DNA of 49,754 nucleotides from CAYWGR01 sp964458015. GTDB lineage: Bacteria > Planctomycetota > Planctomycetia > Pirellulales > Thermoguttaceae. The stretch spans positions 1 through 49,754 of the forward strand of contig CAYWGR010000016.1 in assembly GCA_964458015.1 (NCBI GenBank). Reading direction: 5' to 3'. Under the pieces are notes generated by a model. The model was given only the letters and a program-made list of their open reading frames with translations, made no database searches and was not told the origin of the DNA. The position numbers were made by a program, and so were the translations under genes. This document shows, piece by piece, positions 8,261 to 16,879 of the stretch; position 1 is the stretch's first letter; each line of letters starts with the position of its first letter.

Positions 8261-9101
8261 TTTTTTCCAAGCCCTGCAAGACCCCGACATCCCGTTCTTG
8301 CGGTACGCGCTCGTGGTGGGGCTTTTAGCGAGCGTCTCGCTGGGGATCGTTGGTTCTTATGTCGTAACGCGGCGAATCACGTATATTGCCGCCGCGATTT
8401 CGCATTGCGTTTTAGGCGGCATCGGAGCGGCGCTCTATTTCAATGCAGCCTGGGGAATTACTTGGTGTCGGCCGATGTACGGCGCGTTGGCCGCGGCATT
8501 GTTTTCCGCTCTTTTGATTGGATTTGTAAGTCTCTATGCACGGCAACGCGAAGACACCGTCATCAGCGCGGTTTGGGCGATCGGGATGGCGATCGGCTTG
8601 CTGTTTTTTGCAAAAACGCCGGGCTACGTCGATCCGATGAGCTATTTGTTCGGCAATATCCTTCTGATTTCGTCGCACGACGTTTGGCTGGTCGCGGCGA
8701 TGGACGCTCTGGTGATCTTGTTGGGGCTGGGCTTCTATCCCAAGTTGCTTGCCCTGTGTTTTGACGAGGAATTCGCGGAGCTTCGCGGGGTGCGCGTGAA
8801 GTTTTACTATCTGCTGCTCCTGTGTTTGACGGCACTGACCGTAGTTTTGCTTGTACGCGTGGTCGGCATTGTGTTGGTGATTGCTCTGTTGACGTTGCCT
8901 GCCGCTGTGGCGGGCCATTTTTCGCGGCGACTTTGGCAGATGATGGCCGTGGCCATTTTGTTCTGCATGGCGTTTGTTACCTCGGGGATTGCGTTAAGTT
9001 ATCCCTCGGATTTGCCTAGCGGGCCGGTCATTATTTTGATCGCCGGCGGAACGTATCTTCTGGTAACGCTGGTCACCTGGTTCCGGCGGCGGCACTGCTA
9101 G
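8253..9101 (+). CDS. znuB: zinc/manganese ABC transporter permease
   Basis: This 282-aa integral membrane protein belongs to the ABC-3 permease family (ZnuB/MntB), with about eight hydrophobic segments. Examples are FLRYALVVGLLASVSLGIVG at the start, the VTRRITYIAAAISHCVLGGI motif, and LLLLCLTALTVVLLVRVVGI. The family forms the transmembrane channel of metal importers. The ATG at 8253 overlaps the ATPase gene by 8 bases and has AGGG upstream, so the two proteins are translationally coupled. It ends the operon; a weak hairpin lies beyond it (9142-9157). Confidence 0.94.
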   Translation: MNDFFQALQDPDIPFLRYALVVGLLASVSLGIVGSYVVTRRITYIAAAISHCVLGGIGAALYFNAAWGITWCRPMYGALAAALFSALLIGFVSLYARQREDTVISAVWAIGMAIGLLFFAKTPGYVDPMSYLFGNILLISSHDVWLVAAMDALVILLGLGFYPKLLALCFDEEFAELRGVRVKFYYLLLLCLTALTVVLLVRVVGIVLVIALLTLPAAVAGHFSRRLWQMMAVAILFCMAFVTSGIALSYPSDLPSGPVIILIAGGTYLLVTLVTWFRRRHC

Positions 9102-9111
9102 TACGACTTCT

Positions 9112-9204
9112 AAATGTTCGTGTCGGTGGTTCTGTCTTGCGAAGCCGCAAGCGGCTTGTTTGGCCACATTGATGGCCCTACATCTTTCGCACTTGCCCCA
9201 TTCT
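9112..9204. repeat. dispersed ~95-bp repeat, copy A
   Basis: This stretch begins AAATGTTCGTGTCGG and ends TTGCCCCATTCT. A second copy is at 35296-35394, with about 80 percent identity over the first half (read by eye) and a shared end. It contains the inverted repeat AAGCCGC-AA-GCGGCTT (9142-9157). Both copies sit just downstream of a stop codon. Its nature (REP-like or short mobile element) is unknown. Confidence 0.6.
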
Positions 9205-9335
9205 CTGGTGTTACTGTTAAACTTTGCGGTCACGATCCTTGTGGCGCATCTTGGGTGTCTTGCTGGAATTTTGTTCGGGGTTAGAATGGCAGGATAGCGT
9301 GCCTTCCCTTATCGCTTTCTTGAAAGGTCTCAATC

Positions 9336-10610
9336 ATGATGATACCGACCGCCGCCGGCCGTGCCGGCATCCTGATGTCCTCGGTGATATTTTTGCTTGC
9401 GATGGCATTGTGCGGTTGTCCCGCGGCCGAGGAAAAAAAGCCCGCGAAGCAAACCAAGGCTGCGCCGGCCAAGCTGAAGGTGGAAAAGGTAGAGAAGAGC
9501 AAAGAAGTTCCGTCGGCTGCGAAGTTGGGCGATAAGAAAGAAACGCCTATCGAAGAACCGGCATCGACCGAGGAAAAACCTCGCGATTTGGGTGAGCCGT
9601 TGGTCGACGCATCCGCCAAGCTGGTCCGCTTGAATCCGAAGCAACCTGTTTGGGCCGATTCACAAAACAAACACGTGGTCATGTTGGGGGAAGTGTGCAA
9701 AGCCGGGTATCCCTTGGAGTTTTTTGCCACGTATTCCAACCGGTCTTACGAAGCGGTGGTAGCGGTCAATGTCACACCTTCGATCGTACACGCCGGCCTC
9801 GAAGCTGTCGGAGCCGTGCCGGGACATCCGGCCCAATTCCAGCCGAGATTTGTTCCGCCGACCGGCACCGAGGTCGCGATTGAGGTTCGGTGGAAGGACA
9901 AGAAGGGGCAGGTCAAGTCGTCGCCTGCCCAGGACTGGATCCGCAACATCAAGACCAAAAAAGCGCTCGAAAGCAATTGGATTTTTGCGGGCAGCGGGAT
10001 CATTACCGACGAAGCCACTGGTCAGAAATACTATCAGGCGGATTCCGGCGAGTTGATTTGCGTTCTGAGTCTTCCCTCGGCCATGTTGGATTTGCCGATT
10101 CTCAGCTATGGGGCTATCGAATCGCGGATGTTCGAGGCGTTCGAGGAACATCTGCCGCCGCAGGGTACGCCGGTTACGATTTTGCTCAAGCCGATTTTAG
10201 GCAAGAATCCCGCTCCGGCGGCCAAATCCGCCGAGAAGAAGCCGTCCAACGTGAATCGTGAGGAAGCTGAAAAAAGTGCGATAGCAGCGGCGGAGCTTTG
10301 GCTTGCGTTGGTCGATCACGAGCAATACACCCGAAGCTGGGAAACTGCCGCTTCGTTGTTGAAGAGCAAAGTTGATCGTTTGGCTTTCGTGAAGTCGCTT
10401 GGCAAAGCCCGCAAACCTTTGGGCGAGTTGAAATCTCGGCAGCTCCAATCGAAAGAGTTTACAACCACGGCTCCCGGCGCTCCTGACGGCCAATACGTCA
10501 TCTTGCAATACAAAACCACGTTCGGCAATAAGAGCACCGCCACCGAAACGATCACTCCGATGCTCGACAAAGATAAGAAGTGGCGCGTCTCGGGCTACTA
10601 TATCAAGTAG
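9336..10610 (+). CDS. YdjY-like lipoprotein with DUF4019-like C terminus
   Basis: This 424-aa protein has a lipoprotein signal with lipobox ALCGC and a Lys/Glu/Pro-rich linker. Residues about 105-285 match the YdjY type seen in planctomycetes and E. coli YdjY: the GYPLEFFATYSNRSYEAVVA, VHAGLEAVGAVPGHPAQF and SGELICVLSLPSAMLDLPI motifs. The last 115 residues resemble DUF4019 (AELWLALVDHEQYTRSWETA ... WRVSGYYIK). No enzymatic role is known for either part, so function is open; the location is probably the periplasm, membrane-anchored. Two ATGs are adjacent (9336, 9339), with GAAAGG upstream. It is a single gene; the next gene is convergent. Confidence 0.8.
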   Translation: MMIPTAAGRAGILMSSVIFLLAMALCGCPAAEEKKPAKQTKAAPAKLKVEKVEKSKEVPSAAKLGDKKETPIEEPASTEEKPRDLGEPLVDASAKLVRLNPKQPVWADSQNKHVVMLGEVCKAGYPLEFFATYSNRSYEAVVAVNVTPSIVHAGLEAVGAVPGHPAQFQPRFVPPTGTEVAIEVRWKDKKGQVKSSPAQDWIRNIKTKKALESNWIFAGSGIITDEATGQKYYQADSGELICVLSLPSAMLDLPILSYGAIESRMFEAFEEHLPPQGTPVTILLKPILGKNPAPAAKSAEKKPSNVNREEAEKSAIAAAELWLALVDHEQYTRSWETAASLLKSKVDRLAFVKSLGKARKPLGELKSRQLQSKEFTTTAPGAPDGQYVILQYKTTFGNKSTATETITPMLDKDKKWRVSGYYIK

Positions 10611-10638
10611 CGTAAAAGTAAGTATCTCATTCCAATTG

Positions 10639-11592
10639 TCAGGCGTCGCGTCGCCAGAGGCCGCCTTGTTGGGTTTGTTGAAAACCGACTTTGCGGAGAA
10701 TTTGGAGAATAACCGTTTCGGACTGTCGGACTTGGGTTTCCACATGTTGGATACCCTGGCGTTGGAATTGGCGGAATGCCTCGCTGAGCAGGAATAGAGA
10801 AAGCCCTCGGCGGCGGTAGTCTTCGTCCACGGTGATATTGATGAGCCCGCTTGCCCGATAGGCCGGATTAAAACCGCCAGGTTCCATGTTGCGGAATACG
10901 GCCGAAGCGATAGGGGATCCTCCGGTGCGGGGCACAAGGACGAATCGGGTGAGGTCGAATTCTCCGATCGTCGAGGCTTCCCACCAGGATTGCGAATTCG
11001 CGTCAACCGTCACTTCGGCCAACATCTGGCGGCGGACTTGCATTTGGCGGCGGTCGATGATCGACTCGAAGGCGTTCAGATCGCATCGCAGGACGGAGAG
11101 GCGTTCGATTTCTTGATATCCGCGGGCAGCAAAGGCTTGGCGGGCGACGGTATCGGAGTCTAGGATGCCGGGCAAATCGCTGCCGCCGTAGAGGCCGACG
11201 TAGAAGGGATTCATGGGGGCAAGACCGCCGCCGTAAAATACCTTGGCGCCGCGTTGGCGGAGATAATCTTCGCAACGTTCGATGAGTCCGGCTGCGACTT
11301 CGGCTTCAGGACAATCAGGCCGAACCACGACGACGCAGGTTGTGCCGGATTCGGTGGATATCCAGGTTTTTTCTACATTGGGCCCGAAACCGGCATGAGC
11401 GAAACCGATCGGCCGTCCGTCATCGAGAGCCAGGAATAAGCCTTGCGGATCGAAATACAGCTTGGCGAAGTTTAGCTGTTCCAATAGGTCGGGCGAAACC
11501 GGCTGCTGGAGTCCGGGCTGGCCGGCGCGGCTTTGCCATAGAGCGACCAAGGCTGGAGGATCGGAATTACGAAAGTGGCGATACGTCAACAT
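10639..11592 (-). CDS. tandem GNAT-domain acetyltransferase-like protein
   Basis: This 317-aa protein appears to contain two GNAT folds. The N-terminal half has LALDDGRPIGFAHAGFG and a FYVGLYGG region. The C-terminal half (about 170-317) has the clearer acetyl-CoA motif, INITVDEDYRRRGLSLFLLS, with the typical R-R-x-G loop. Tandem GNAT architecture and this length occur in MshD-like and other N-acetyltransferases, but no substrate residue identifies it. The ATG at 11592 is preferred over a TTG four codons upstream. It converges on the lipoprotein gene with only 28 bases between them, without a visible terminator. Confidence 0.8.
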   Translation of the reverse strand: MLTYRHFRNSDPPALVALWQSRAGQPGLQQPVSPDLLEQLNFAKLYFDPQGLFLALDDGRPIGFAHAGFGPNVEKTWISTESGTTCVVVVRPDCPEAEVAAGLIERCEDYLRQRGAKVFYGGGLAPMNPFYVGLYGGSDLPGILDSDTVARQAFAARGYQEIERLSVLRCDLNAFESIIDRRQMQVRRQMLAEVTVDANSQSWWEASTIGEFDLTRFVLVPRTGGSPIASAVFRNMEPGGFNPAYRASGLINITVDEDYRRRGLSLFLLSEAFRQFQRQGIQHVETQVRQSETVILQILRKVGFQQTQQGGLWRRDA

Positions 11593-11764
11593 GCAGTCGG
11601 GCAACAGCGGTGCGAGCCGCCAGTAAAAAAAGGATCAATAAATTGCCCGCCCATTCTACAAGAGTGTTGCCTGAATAGATAGGTAGACTTGTGGAGGGGG
11701 CAGAAACGAAGAATCCAAGTCATGCCGTCATGGCCATGCGGGGGGGCGTTCTGGCTTGGAAAAG

Positions 11765-12913
11765 CTATTCCACGACGTATTCAGCGGGCGGAGAGAGTTT
11801 CGAGCGAACCGGCGGCTCGTTGCTTCGGTTTTTCAGCCAGTTGGATAGACGAACGCTTGGTTCCTCGACAAAGGTGTACATTACCTTGGCGGCGACGATG
11901 CTGACGGCCAACGCTACGACCAGCCAGAGGATGGCCATGAGAGGGGTGTCGTCGGTGAACCAATGGCCAAGGGTGAGTACGATCCAGGCCACGGAATAGT
12001 GGATTAAGAAAAGGCTGTAGGAAATGCGTCCCAGCTCTTGAAGCCATTGCGCGGTGAGCCAATCGCCGAGATGTTTGTAGCGCCCGATGACATAGATGCC
12101 AACACCGGCGCCGAGGGCGATGGCAACTTCCAACCGCCAGTTGAATTGCAGTATCAACACCATGAGCAGGGCGTAGGTCCAAAAGATCGGGCGAGGGAGG
12201 CGGTCGTCCAAGGTCCACCAAGCCAATGCTCCGAACACGGGCATACAGAAGAAATAGATGATCCAGGCGTCGAAATCTTGGCAGATATTGAATTTCGGGC
12301 AGTAGGTGTAGAGAAACAGAGAGAAAAGTCCCAGGGGGACGAAAAGAGCCGTGCGGAGAATGATTCGGGCGGTTTGGCTGGTTTTGCATCGAGATGCCAA
12401 GCTTTGATAGAGCCAGAGCAGCAGGATGAAAAGAATTCCGAATTGCAGATCAATGCAGACGAACCAAGTGCCTGCCGAAATGTTTCCTTGGGATAGGATG
12501 TCTTGCAGGAAAAAAAGATTAGCGGCCAGTTGAGGCCATTCGATGGGATCGGCCAGGGTGGGATCGGCCATCAATAGCCGGGCGATGCCATCAACGAGGA
12601 CGACAAACAGAATCGTGGTCCAGTAGGGGATTCCTAGCCGCACGATGCGTCGTAGGGTGAAATTGGTCACAAACGCCTGTGTCAGAACGGTCTTCCGCAA
12701 CGTGTAGGCGGTAACAAAGCCGGCGATGACAAAGAACACGGGGACGCCGACCCAGCCATATTGCAAAAAGTTTTGTACAAAGGCCGGCAAAAGGCTATCG
12801 ACGGGATCTCGCAAGGGGCGATAGCGGTGGATGTGGTAGCAAGTGACGCCCAACGCACCCAGCCCGCGCAACGCATCGAGAAACGCGAATCGCTCAAGAG
12901 AGGAGGGTTTCAT
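11765..12913 (-). CDS. membrane acyltransferase, acyltransferase-3 family
   Basis: This 382-aa polytopic protein belongs to the OafA/NodX-type acyltransferase-3 family, which O-acylates polysaccharides, lipids or peptides at the cytoplasmic membrane. The N terminus shows the family signature FLDALRGLGALGVTCYHIHR, with the conserved His in the first helix, followed by VGVPVFFVIAGFVTAYTL. About ten hydrophobic segments are present, and SYSLFLIHYSVAWI lies near the end. The acceptor is unknown. It may be co-transcribed with the DUF1570 gene upstream; the 192-bp gap between them holds two stem-loops. The protein is complete. Confidence 0.9.
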   Translation of the reverse strand: MKPSSLERFAFLDALRGLGALGVTCYHIHRYRPLRDPVDSLLPAFVQNFLQYGWVGVPVFFVIAGFVTAYTLRKTVLTQAFVTNFTLRRIVRLGIPYWTTILFVVLVDGIARLLMADPTLADPIEWPQLAANLFFLQDILSQGNISAGTWFVCIDLQFGILFILLLWLYQSLASRCKTSQTARIILRTALFVPLGLFSLFLYTYCPKFNICQDFDAWIIYFFCMPVFGALAWWTLDDRLPRPIFWTYALLMVLILQFNWRLEVAIALGAGVGIYVIGRYKHLGDWLTAQWLQELGRISYSLFLIHYSVAWIVLTLGHWFTDDTPLMAILWLVVALAVSIVAAKVMYTFVEEPSVRLSNWLKNRSNEPPVRSKLSPPAEYVVE

Positions 12914-13012
12914 CGGAGTGGAGGGCGGCCAAGGTGAGATAGGACGGATCGTTAGACGGATCGAACGTCAAACTCATTATAGGCTATTTCTTGATCCTTA
13001 GGCAAATGTGGA

Positions 13013-13076
13013 GGAGTTCTGGGCCGAAACTCCTGTTTACCGGGCTTCCTTCGACCAACCTTCGGTCGGTGCCCGG
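13013..13076 (-). other. two stem-loops between DUF1570 and acyltransferase genes
   Basis: One hairpin pairs GGAGTT (13013-13018) with AACTCC (13028-13033). A second pairs CCGGGC (13040-13045) with GCCCGG (13071-13076), with an inner CGACC/GGTCG stem. No T-tract follows on either strand, so a processing or attenuation role is as likely as termination. No known riboswitch was recognised. Confidence 0.4.
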
Positions 13077-13105
13077 CCCTCACGAGATTACTTATCTGGG
13101 ACGCA

Positions 13106-13903
13106 TTACTGCCACTTTCCAGTTTCTAGATCGTGGACGTGTGCGAGCAAAGCCTCTTCGGGGGGGTAGCGTAGGGTGAGCAAGCGGGCGGAGATCGGCG
13201 TCGAGACGCCGTTGCGACGAAGATCCGAGAAATAGGCTCGGACAAGTTCGAGCCGGTCGGGCTGGGATTCGAGCAGAAAATGGGCCCAAATCCAAGCCTC
13301 TCCATAGTCGTCTTGCGACATATCTTGCGTGGGTGGAAGTTTCTCGAGACGCTCGAGATTGGGTTGCCAGTGTTCTTGTTGGATGCGAGTTAAAAGGCGA
13401 TCCAGATGCGGGCGGTTCAAACCACGTTGGCTGCGAGGAACCTCAAAAAACTCGGCGATTGCTTCGTCCAACCATAGAGGCACGTCCGGTGCAATGGAAT
13501 GGAGGTAGCCGTGTGCGGTCTCGTGCCGCAAATCTTCGGCCATGCGATCACCCCATTGGGCATAGACCGACAATTGGGCATCGGTTTCGACGAAAAAAGC
13601 GCGGCGATTCGGAAATTCAGGATGGTGAAGCCGCATGAAGCCCTCGAATCGCTTCTGGTGCTCGAAGAGATAAACATGGATCGGTTCGTCGGAGCAAGGT
13701 ACGCCCAAGCGGTTGCAGAGGTCGGTTCGCTCGGCGGTCAGCTCCTCGAATAGCCGATGATGGGCGGCCAAGGGGAAATCGCTATGAATCACCAATTGGT
13801 CGCGGACCAAGGTGTTGCGGTCGGGCAGCGTCAGCCGATTGGTCAACGGACCGGCGCAGCCGCTAAGAATCAGCACGGCAAGTAGAGGGCAGATCGTTCG
13901 CAC
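13106..13903 (-). CDS. DUF1570-like lipoprotein with HExxH peptidase motif
   Basis: This 265-aa lipoprotein (lipobox ILSGC near residue 16) starts with GTG. The zinc-peptidase signature is HETAH within RHETAHGYLHS. A downstream Glu in LWLDEAIAEFFE could be the third ligand, as in gluzincins and in the planctomycete DUF1570 family. The catalytic residues look intact, so a membrane-anchored periplasmic metallopeptidase is plausible but unproven. The ribosome site is not clear. It is followed, 192 bases later, by the acyltransferase gene on the same strand. Confidence 0.75.
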   Translation of the reverse strand: MRTICPLLAVLILSGCAGPLTNRLTLPDRNTLVRDQLVIHSDFPLAAHHRLFEELTAERTDLCNRLGVPCSDEPIHVYLFEHQKRFEGFMRLHHPEFPNRRAFFVETDAQLSVYAQWGDRMAEDLRHETAHGYLHSIAPDVPLWLDEAIAEFFEVPRSQRGLNRPHLDRLLTRIQQEHWQPNLERLEKLPPTQDMSQDDYGEAWIWAHFLLESQPDRLELVRAYFSDLRRNGVSTPISARLLTLRYPPEEALLAHVHDLETGKWQ

Positions 13904-13998
13904 GGGGGGGGATGATAGCAGATTTGCTTATTGGCCGCTATGTCGAGTTGCCGCAGTTTCGAGGGCAGGGGCAATCAATTATTGAATTTGGGAAAAGC

Positions 13999-14080
13999 GT
14001 AGGGCGGGTCGAGCAAAGCGGTGGTCCGCCATTTTTCGAGGAATTCAAGGCGGGCCATCGCTTCGCTCGACCCGCCCTAC
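13999..14080. repeat. 82-bp palindromic repeat element
   Basis: Arms beginning GTAGGGCGGGTCGAGC (13999 onward) and ending in its complement (to 14080) pair over about 31 bp with three mismatches, around an 18-base loop. The inner part reads GTCCGCC/GGCGGGC. Similar GGGCGGGTCGAGC(G/A)AAGCG hairpins are scattered in planctomycete genomes. It lies between two same-strand genes and might end transcription of the methyltransferase. No clear target duplication is seen. Confidence 0.75.
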
Positions 14081-14156
14081 TGAAAACTGATCGGCCCTGG
14101 GTTTCTAGGGAGGCGCTCGTATAAGATCATACGGGAAGAAATGCAGGCCGGCGGGA

Positions 14157-15005
14157 TTATTTGCCGGGCTTGTGGGCGATGATCGCTTGGCTTTTGGGCA
14201 TCGCCTCTTCGAATGCTTCCCAAATGCGTTTTCCCTGAGGCTGTGTAAGCAGGGCCTTCCAGGTTTTGTTCCAGTTGCTCAGCAATTCAGAATGTCCGGC
14301 CTGGCCAAAGGGGATTTCGTCTTCCTCAACGGCCCAACGCAACGACCACCACATCGTCGAATAGAAGCCGTAGAAAAACTGCTGCTCCACGATAAGGCCG
14401 GCAGACTCGATAGCGGCGCGGAATTCGTCGCGTCCGAAAACGCGCAGATGGTTGGGTTTTCGCCAATAAGAAGAAGGTGCGATCTTGCGTTGCAATCCTT
14501 CGCTTGCCGGATCGGGCACGGAGATCAAATAGCGAGCGCCGGGCTTGCCGATACGCAGCAATTCGGCCAAAAAGACGGCCGGTTCGTCAACGTGCTCCAA
14601 AACCTCCATCGCCAGCACGACGGTGGCGCATGCCGCAGGTAAGGGAACAGGATTCGAGTCGCTGACGATTGCTTGAAAGGATTTTGGATGAACGTCGCGC
14701 ATTTTTTGCTCGAGGTTCGCGATGGTCGAGGGGTCGATATCCAGGCTGACGACCTCGGCCCCTTGCCTCGCGGCAAATAGGCTGGCGTTTCCAAGTCCGC
14801 ATCCGATGTCCACGACGGAATCACTGGATGCGATCGGGAACCCGGGCGCGAGTTCTTTCCGTTCCATATCGTACCAGCCGGATATCGACAGACTGCGCAA
14901 CGCCAGAAAGGTGGCGATTTCCTCGTCATTCTCCGAGCGTTGCAGATGCATTGCATGGAGAAGACGCCTGGCGATGCTAGCAATGCTGGCTGCAATCCTT
15001 GGCAT
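14157..15005 (-). CDS. SAM-dependent class I methyltransferase
   Basis: This 282-aa protein has a Rossmann methyltransferase core. Motif I is VVDIGCGLGNASLFAA, the acidic end of beta-2 is VVSLDID, and a later strand reads ATVVLAMEVLEHVDEPAVFL. This is the Methyltransf_11/UbiE-COQ5-like layout. The substrate cannot be told; the C-terminal part with FFYGFYSTMWWSLRW suggests a lipid or polysaccharide acceptor only weakly. An internal ATG at 14951 is an alternative start. The gene is alone, with ispG 108 bases upstream on the same strand. Confidence 0.85.
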   Translation of the reverse strand: MPRIAASIASIARRLLHAMHLQRSENDEEIATFLALRSLSISGWYDMERKELAPGFPIASSDSVVDIGCGLGNASLFAARQGAEVVSLDIDPSTIANLEQKMRDVHPKSFQAIVSDSNPVPLPAACATVVLAMEVLEHVDEPAVFLAELLRIGKPGARYLISVPDPASEGLQRKIAPSSYWRKPNHLRVFGRDEFRAAIESAGLIVEQQFFYGFYSTMWWSLRWAVEEDEIPFGQAGHSELLSNWNKTWKALLTQPQGKRIWEAFEEAMPKSQAIIAHKPGK

Positions 15006-15113
15006 GGCGGTATGGGAAAAGATGGAAAGTGAGGAGATCGTGACGCTCGGAGTTCACCTATATGGAACAATCCCAAACGTCGCCCCTTACATCGACGGGT
15101 TTGGTGTGAATCT

Positions 15114-16334
15114 TCAAGGAAATTTGCGGTTGGCGATCAAGGCGTCGAGTTCCGTTCGAAGGCGGATCAGCACTTCGTCGAAGGAAAATGCGCCAAGCGA
15201 GACGCCGCTGCGTTTGAGATTGACGAAATTCGGTCCGCACCAAAGTCCAAGGTCGGCATGACCGGTTTCGCCCGGCCCGTTGACTCGGCAGCCCATCACG
15301 GCAATGGTGAATGGATAATCGCTTGCGTAACGAGTGACTTCGCGGACCCGTTGGGCTAGTTCGACAAACGCTTCATTCTCAACGCGCGAGCAGCTTGGAC
15401 AACTGATAATGTTCAGGCGACCTGTCGGAAGATCCTTCATGCCGAGAAGGCGACCCGTGGCGATATCGGCTAATATCTGAATGCCGGCTTCGACTTCTTC
15501 CTGCTTGCGATGGACCGGCACGGTAAGCGAGACGCGAATGGTGTCGCCGATGCCTTGGGAAAGGAGTTGCTCAAATGCCGCACGGGTTTTCGCGATTCCC
15601 TCGGGCGGCATTCCGGCTTCGGTAACTCCCAAGTGCAACGGAATTTCGGGCCGAAGGGCCGCGAAGTGTTGATTGACTTCAATTACCCGGGCGGGATCGG
15701 AATCTTTGAGCGATACGCAATAGCGCGTGAAGCCGAGTTGGTCGAGCAGGTCGCAGTGTTCGAGGGCACTTTCGAGCATGGGGCGGAGCGAGGCATCGAC
15801 CGCCCTCACCCCTGGCCCCTCTCCCAAAGGGCGAGGGGAGATGCCTGTTGCCTTTAGCCCAGATCCCTCTTCTGCAAGCGGTTGAGGGGAGATTGTTTTA
15901 GCGGGATCGACGGAGCCACAATTGACGCCGACGCGCAGGGCGCAATTCTGTTGGCCGGCGATATCGACCAAAAAGCGGACTTTGTCTTGCCAGGGCCGAT
16001 TTCGTTCGTGGTGATAGAGATGTCCGGGGTTGTAGCGAATCTTATCGACGAACGGGGCAACGTCGGCTGCCAGGCGGTAGTTTTCTTGGAGATCGACGGA
16101 GAGGTTGGCCGTGGTGCGGCGGCGAATTTCGGCCAAGGCTTCACAATCGCGCGGGGTATCGACGGCAATGCGCACAATCCCGGCTCCGGCGGCGGCCAAT
16201 TGGTTGACCTGGGCGACGGTCGCCTCGATGTCGGCGGTTTTGGTGGCACACATGCTTTGGACGACGATGGGATTGCCGCCGCCGATGGTGACGGAACCGA
16301 CTTTTACGGAGCGCGTGGGATTACGAGGAGACAT
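15114..16334 (-). CDS. ispG: 4-hydroxy-3-methylbut-2-en-1-yl diphosphate synthase (IspG/GcpE)
   Basis: This 406-aa enzyme makes HMBPP from methylerythritol cyclodiphosphate in the MEP isoprenoid pathway, using a [4Fe-4S] cluster. Family motifs are intact: VKVGSVTIGGGNPIVVQSM at the start, YNPGHL, LRVGVNCGSV, ISCPSCSRVE and MGCRVNGPGE (three cluster Cys). A 31-residue insertion at about 148-178 (ISPQPLAEEG... ISPRPLGEGPGVRAV) between VNCGSVDP and SLRPMLESALEHC is not part of the family. It is encoded by two copies of a palindromic repeat, in frame. The usual length is about 370 aa. The ATG at 16334 is chosen over a TTG six codons upstream. No strong ribosome site is seen. Confidence 0.95.
   Translation of the reverse strand: MSPRNPTRSVKVGSVTIGGGNPIVVQSMCATKTADIEATVAQVNQLAAAGAGIVRIAVDTPRDCEALAEIRRRTTANLSVDLQENYRLAADVAPFVDKIRYNPGHLYHHERNRPWQDKVRFLVDIAGQQNCALRVGVNCGSVDPAKTISPQPLAEEGSGLKATGISPRPLGEGPGVRAVDASLRPMLESALEHCDLLDQLGFTRYCVSLKDSDPARVIEVNQHFAALRPEIPLHLGVTEAGMPPEGIAKTRAAFEQLLSQGIGDTIRVSLTVPVHRKQEEVEAGIQILADIATGRLLGMKDLPTGRLNIISCPSCSRVENEAFVELAQRVREVTRYASDYPFTIAVMGCRVNGPGETGHADLGLWCGPNFVNLKRSGVSLGAFSFDEVLIRLRTELDALIANRKFP
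15801..15893 (-). repeat. in-frame palindromic repeat pair inside ispG
   Basis: Two related units (about 40 and 45 bases) lie head to tail. The first contains the hairpin CCCCTCTCCC-AAA-GGGCGAGGGG (15816-15838); the second is a decayed version (CCCTCTTCTGCAAGCGGTTGAGGGG). Such CCCTCACCCC...GAGGGG repeats are dispersed in many bacteria. Here the reading frame is kept and the peptide lengthens IspG. Confidence 0.8.
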
Positions 16335-16879
16335 TGGCTTCTGATGATCCAAATTTGGCGAAGTTGGCGTTTTGGGAGAGAACTTGGCAGATCGCTATTT
16401 TCTTACAAATTAGCGTTCCGTGTAAGGAGGAAAAAGGGGAAAGGGGGGAAATGGCAAAAAAACATTGGGTTTTGACTTGGCGTATTGAAAATTGGCGTTC
16501 ATTTTCACTTGTGACTTTACCTAGTTTTCCCGGTTGCACTTATTTTTTCAAATATGGTGAACAAGGATTTTTGCCTTTTGGAAACTTGGAGCTGCAAATT
16601 GGAGAAAACGCGGTGACTTTGCCGATAATTCAGGCGTTGCCGGCGCAGGAGCGGCTGGCAATAGTGGAAATATGCCTCCACAGAGGGGCGATGTTCGTGT
16701 TTTCCTATCCGGCAAGGATTTCGTAATCGGCAGGAATAGGGAAATCGGCCGCCCGGTGAGGCAGGAACGCACGACCGTCCGATACAAGTGATAGGAAACT
16801 TGGCCAAGAAATGGCTCATCGCGAGCTGTTTTGATTGGAACCAAGAGGTCGGTCCAAGCCGTGTCAGGAGATATCTGCC
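16335..16879. other. 545-bp intergenic region
   Basis: The ispG start lies at the left edge, so its promoter should be here. A purine-rich run (16421-16452) precedes an open frame from ATG 16451 to 16726 on the plus strand (91 aa, MAKKHWVLTWRIENW...). It has no recognisable motif or clear codon bias, and I do not call it a gene. The rest shows nothing specific. Confidence 0.4.

Noticed and set aside
9142..9157. Intrinsic terminator after znuB
   Set aside because: The hairpin has a two-base loop and is followed by GTTTGG only; it is better explained as part of a dispersed repeat.
12960..13090. Riboswitch in the DUF1570-acyltransferase gap
   Set aside because: Two hairpins are present, but no known riboswitch core was recognised.
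16451..16726. 91-aa plus-strand frame in the ispG-upstream region
   Set aside because: A purine-rich start context looks like a ribosome site, but there is no motif and no clear coding bias, and the region should hold the ispG promoter.
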